Assembly: GCA_945910005.1 (NCBI GenBank) | Contig: OX246737.1 | Span: 79,942,245 to 80,006,244 of the forward strand | Direction: 5' to 3' | DNA: 64,000 bases | Source of the DNA: Isoperla grammatica | Taxonomy: Eukaryota > Arthropoda > Insecta > Plecoptera > Perlodidae | Part shown: in pieces, positions 60,986-64,000 of the stretch | How positions within the stretch are numbered: position 1 is the stretch's first letter | How the letters are laid out: the number at the start of each line of letters is the position of its first letter | Position numbers and translations under genes: made by a program | Notes under the pieces: generated by a model | The model's input: only the letters and a program-made list of their open reading frames with translations | The model's database searches: none | Told to the model about the DNA's origin: nothing

Positions 60986-63900
60986 AGTAGACAAGAAATA
61001 TTATGAAAAAAGACGCTTGGTTCTGAGATACGACGGCGGTTTTGGGTAGAAAGTCCCAGCATAATTTTCCGACAAGGCAAATATGTGATACAGGCCCTCA
61101 GTAATGCTGGCAGGTTTAAATTTGAGTCTTTATCCCCTTTTTGTGGGGATTTCACCCTTAAATACGGAATTTCCTTGCAAGTGCTGTAAAATTTATATTT
61201 GCTAAGCAAAATTCAAAATTTTAATTTACACCTATAAAGAACAATTAAGCGTAACTTTTGTCGATTCGAAGTTTCCTCCGCACCTTTACCAAAAGGGTTA
61301 AAAATTAAATATCAGAAAAAAACGGCTACTGAAAACAATCCACTAATTTGTAGCTCGCCATAGTTTCTGAACAAAAGTATTTCAAGAGCTAACACTTGGT
61401 AGAAAAATGCACTTGATATCGTAGTTGACACAATTATAACCGTGTTGTATTAGATATAATAGTTTCCTATGATCCAACTTTACGACTACGCGTTAAACCT
61501 TAAATATTATGTCTTAAAAATCCGTGTGGACCAGCCTCTACACAGCTATGCCTATTATTGTAAATGTAGTCCCACCCTGTCATTCTCAAAGCTACAGTGG
61601 GTCCGTAAGAAAAGCAGTCGATCTTTCGTCAATCTTGGCCTTTTACAAATAGTGTACACCCCCACTACCTGGCTAGCACAAACATGAGACGAAATCCCCG
61701 AATTCATTACCGGAAGCCATAACAGAAGTTAAACCATGCGCACATTTCTTCGATACACAACATCTTTACTTTCACACAACAAACAAACGATTATTTACAT
61801 TTGATTACTTTTTGACAGTTTGGACCCAAGAAATTCAAGGAATCTGCGGTCGGACTCGGGGTGTACAAACAACTTTTTATAAATGCAGTGAAACAAATAC
61901 CCTGCGGCGTTCTCAGCTTTGCTTCGGACAAAGTTTAGGAGGGAATTTTCTAACTTGCTACCTGGAAAGGGTCGAAGTCTCTCGGCTCGCCTTTCTTCCG
62001 CTGTTGCTTGTTCTGTTCTGTTCTCAACATTCTATTCAAGGAGTTCCCGAGATTGCCACCACGAGTATAGCGCTTCGACAAAAGTTAAAAACACTGTTCT
62101 ATTGTTTTTGGGGTCTTGTATGTTGACTACAGTATTGATAGTATCTGGTGGAAATGAAAACATGAATACAAATATACTGCGAAAAAATAAAAACTTCTGA
62201 CACATTTTACTCCACATTTGTTATGGATTACTAATTTAGCATGCAGTAATCTATAACATTTTTAAAAGTGTTTAAAAAAAGTTTCGACAAAATATTATTA
62301 GTAAGTTTGTTCCTTTTTTACTTCCCTCAGAAAATTTCGAACAAAGAGAAAGTGCAAAAAATTATTTCTGAACCACTGCATTATCTGGCCATACGCCTTT
62401 AAATTAAAACTTTGGTTAATAATCTATATTTAATATACATTATTAAAGTCGTTCCATTGATCAAACTACCAGTTTCAAGCAATGATTTTAATATTTGTTT
62501 AAAATCACAAATAATTATTTCTTTGACAATTATTATGTTAAATTACTATAAAATGTAAAATATATTCAGTAATCAAGTAAGAATACTATTTTAAAATCCA
62601 GTATTTACACGAAAATGCAGTTATTTATAATGGCATGATTCTAGACACTAGTTTGACTACAGAATAGCCAATCCTTAAAAACGAAATTAGTTCATCAAAA
62701 CTCCAAATAGTAGTCAACTTCTTATCTTGCTTTTGGCTTTAATTACACCACAACACATTCACAAATTATAGACTTCATAATGGATACAAATCTAAATTGA
62801 TTTACAAAGCCAAGGAAACAAAAAACTCGTTTTTAATATTCATCGACAAAGTATTGCCAACCTCCAATATACTTGGCAACGCTGCAAAGACATTGTTATT
62901 TGTTATTGTCAGATGGTGAAAATGGCGTCGAAAAATACGGAATACGAAGCGGAGGACGTTTTATTACGATAAAAGAAAATGATATGATTGTATATTTTGT
63001 ATCGTATCATGTTGTTTGTGCAATTGTTTACCTGACGAAGTGATCTCAAGTAACTTAAGTCCATCAAGGACATGTGAAGGCATGCAATGGATGTAAATTA
63101 TTTCAAATGCGTGTAGGGGGGGGCTACATAAATGGTAGGCCTAGGCCTTGCACATGTCAAATGATCACAAAACGTCCTTGAGTGACCTTAGGGCTTGGCA
63201 TATTTTCTTTCATATTATACAGATGCCTCCTGGCATACTATACTTAGCATATCTACATTGGGGAAAATGTTTGCGTTTACGGACGTACAATACATGAATT
63301 TCATTTCGGATCAGGCAATATAGGCCTAGGCCCAAGTCTAAATAAAGGTGGCCTAGGCTAGGCCTCACGTACCGTATTCAGATATATTCCCGTTTCTAAC
63401 TGTGCCTTCAATTTGAATTGAGTGCATTATTTGTATGACGCAAAATGTTAATTGGAAATAAGCGACAATAAATGTAAATAAGAAAAAGTCCAGTCACGTC
63501 GCATCGTGGAAAGGTGACAGCCAGCTCATGTTTTGACGTGAGGCGGCCGGCGGGCTCAAAGAGAAATGACGTCATCGCACGCAGTGTTGCCATAGTTTCA
63601 CAGCTCGCCCGATTTCCCATCAAATGTTCTTGTAGTGAAGCCAATATTGACCGAAAACGAGTCGAGTGATTGTATTCATACATACATATTTAGAATTGCC
63701 GTTCAATTATCTTCAAATTGAGTATAAAATAAAGAAAATGACAAATGTTTAGTATCTACTTAGTCGATGCTTTATATTCGAAAGTGTATGATTTTTGACA
63801 GTTTCAATGGTAGTAGGGTTGCCAACTATTGAATATGAAAATACGGGAATTTTAAAATTGATGTGAAATGTAGAGGGAAAGAGGACGGCAATGTCCCAGT

Positions 63901-64000
63901 TCAAAAGTTCAAAATGCTTAAATGCTGGAAACTGTGTACTGTTAGTAGGCGGAAGTTTACGAAATGTGTATTGTAAAACAAATTGTAAAAATACGGGCAA
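60986..64000. other. Upstream region of sHsp and distal intergenic sequence, no gene identified
   Basis: About 3 kb of mainly AT-rich DNA. If the sHsp gene has a 5' untranslated exon and promoter they should lie here, but I found no convincing heat-shock element cluster or TATA box. Open frames of 60-104 codons (61469-61687, 61812-62126, 63408-63683) resemble nothing known. A short ATG-started frame at about 62919-62971 (MVKMASKNTEYEAEDVLLR) in a less AT-rich context could be a first exon, but its donor site is weak. Confidence 0.5.

Noticed and set aside
61469..62126. Two open frames of 72 and 104 codons
   Set aside because: No similarity, no codon or motif signal, in AT-rich flanking DNA.
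62919..62971. Short frame MVKMASKNTEYEAEDVLLR as a first exon
   Set aside because: Only 19 codons, a weak donor candidate (GAC/GTTTTA) and no downstream exon in view; not reported as a gene.

Overview
The window is eukaryotic and almost entirely repetitive. Two host gene models point to an arthropod: a small heat-shock protein of the lethal(2)essential-for-life type, and a secreted lipid-binding protein of the JHBP/takeout/group-7-allergen type. The retroelement set (BEL/Pao, Ty3/gypsy, Ty1/copia, Tx1/L1-like LINEs, hAT elements) agrees. I cannot name the species. There are no operons or bacterial features.

Layout: (1) 1-9488, about 106 copies of an 89-bp GC-rich satellite. (2) 9489-34061, a nest of transposons whose levels can be placed by target-site duplications (TSDs). 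An old Ty3/gypsy fragment (9489-10120 plus 32939-34061) is split by a non-autonomous hAT (10121-32938, TSD GTGGATGG). That is split by a BEL/Pao element on the minus strand (10600-32133, TSD CTGGT). BEL is split by a copia element (17222-30931, TSD CATGG). Copia is split by a gypsy element (17661-23653, TSD ATTG) and by a 2.8-kb TG...CA element (26691-29504, TSD CCCTTG), which itself carries a 606-bp hAT MITE (28726-29331, TSD GTACTGCG). (3) 34087-50050, tandem and dispersed copies of a repeat carrying an internal TG or TATG microsatellite. The last copy is cut in its TG tract by two head-to-tail Tx1/L1-like LINEs (37608-42625 and 42644-48712), with nine TG units between them. (4) 50050-56541, small inverted-repeat elements, the JHBP/takeout-like gene (53498-54313, minus, three frame slips), 5'-truncated LINEs with long AAT tails, a 72-bp perfect palindrome and a tandem pair of tRNA-like genes. 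(5) 57408-60985, the sHsp gene (minus) and, directly upstream of its start codon, about 30 copies of a 98-bp unit that is an amplified copy of the gene's own start-codon region. (6) 60986-64000, AT-rich sequence with nothing I can identify.

Most coding sequence belongs to mobile elements and is damaged by stops, frameshifts and insertions. The two observations I rate most unusual are the exon-derived minisatellite of the sHsp gene and the successive insertion of two LINEs into one TG microsatellite. The frequent frame breaks could partly be assembly indels; this cannot be separated from true decay here.
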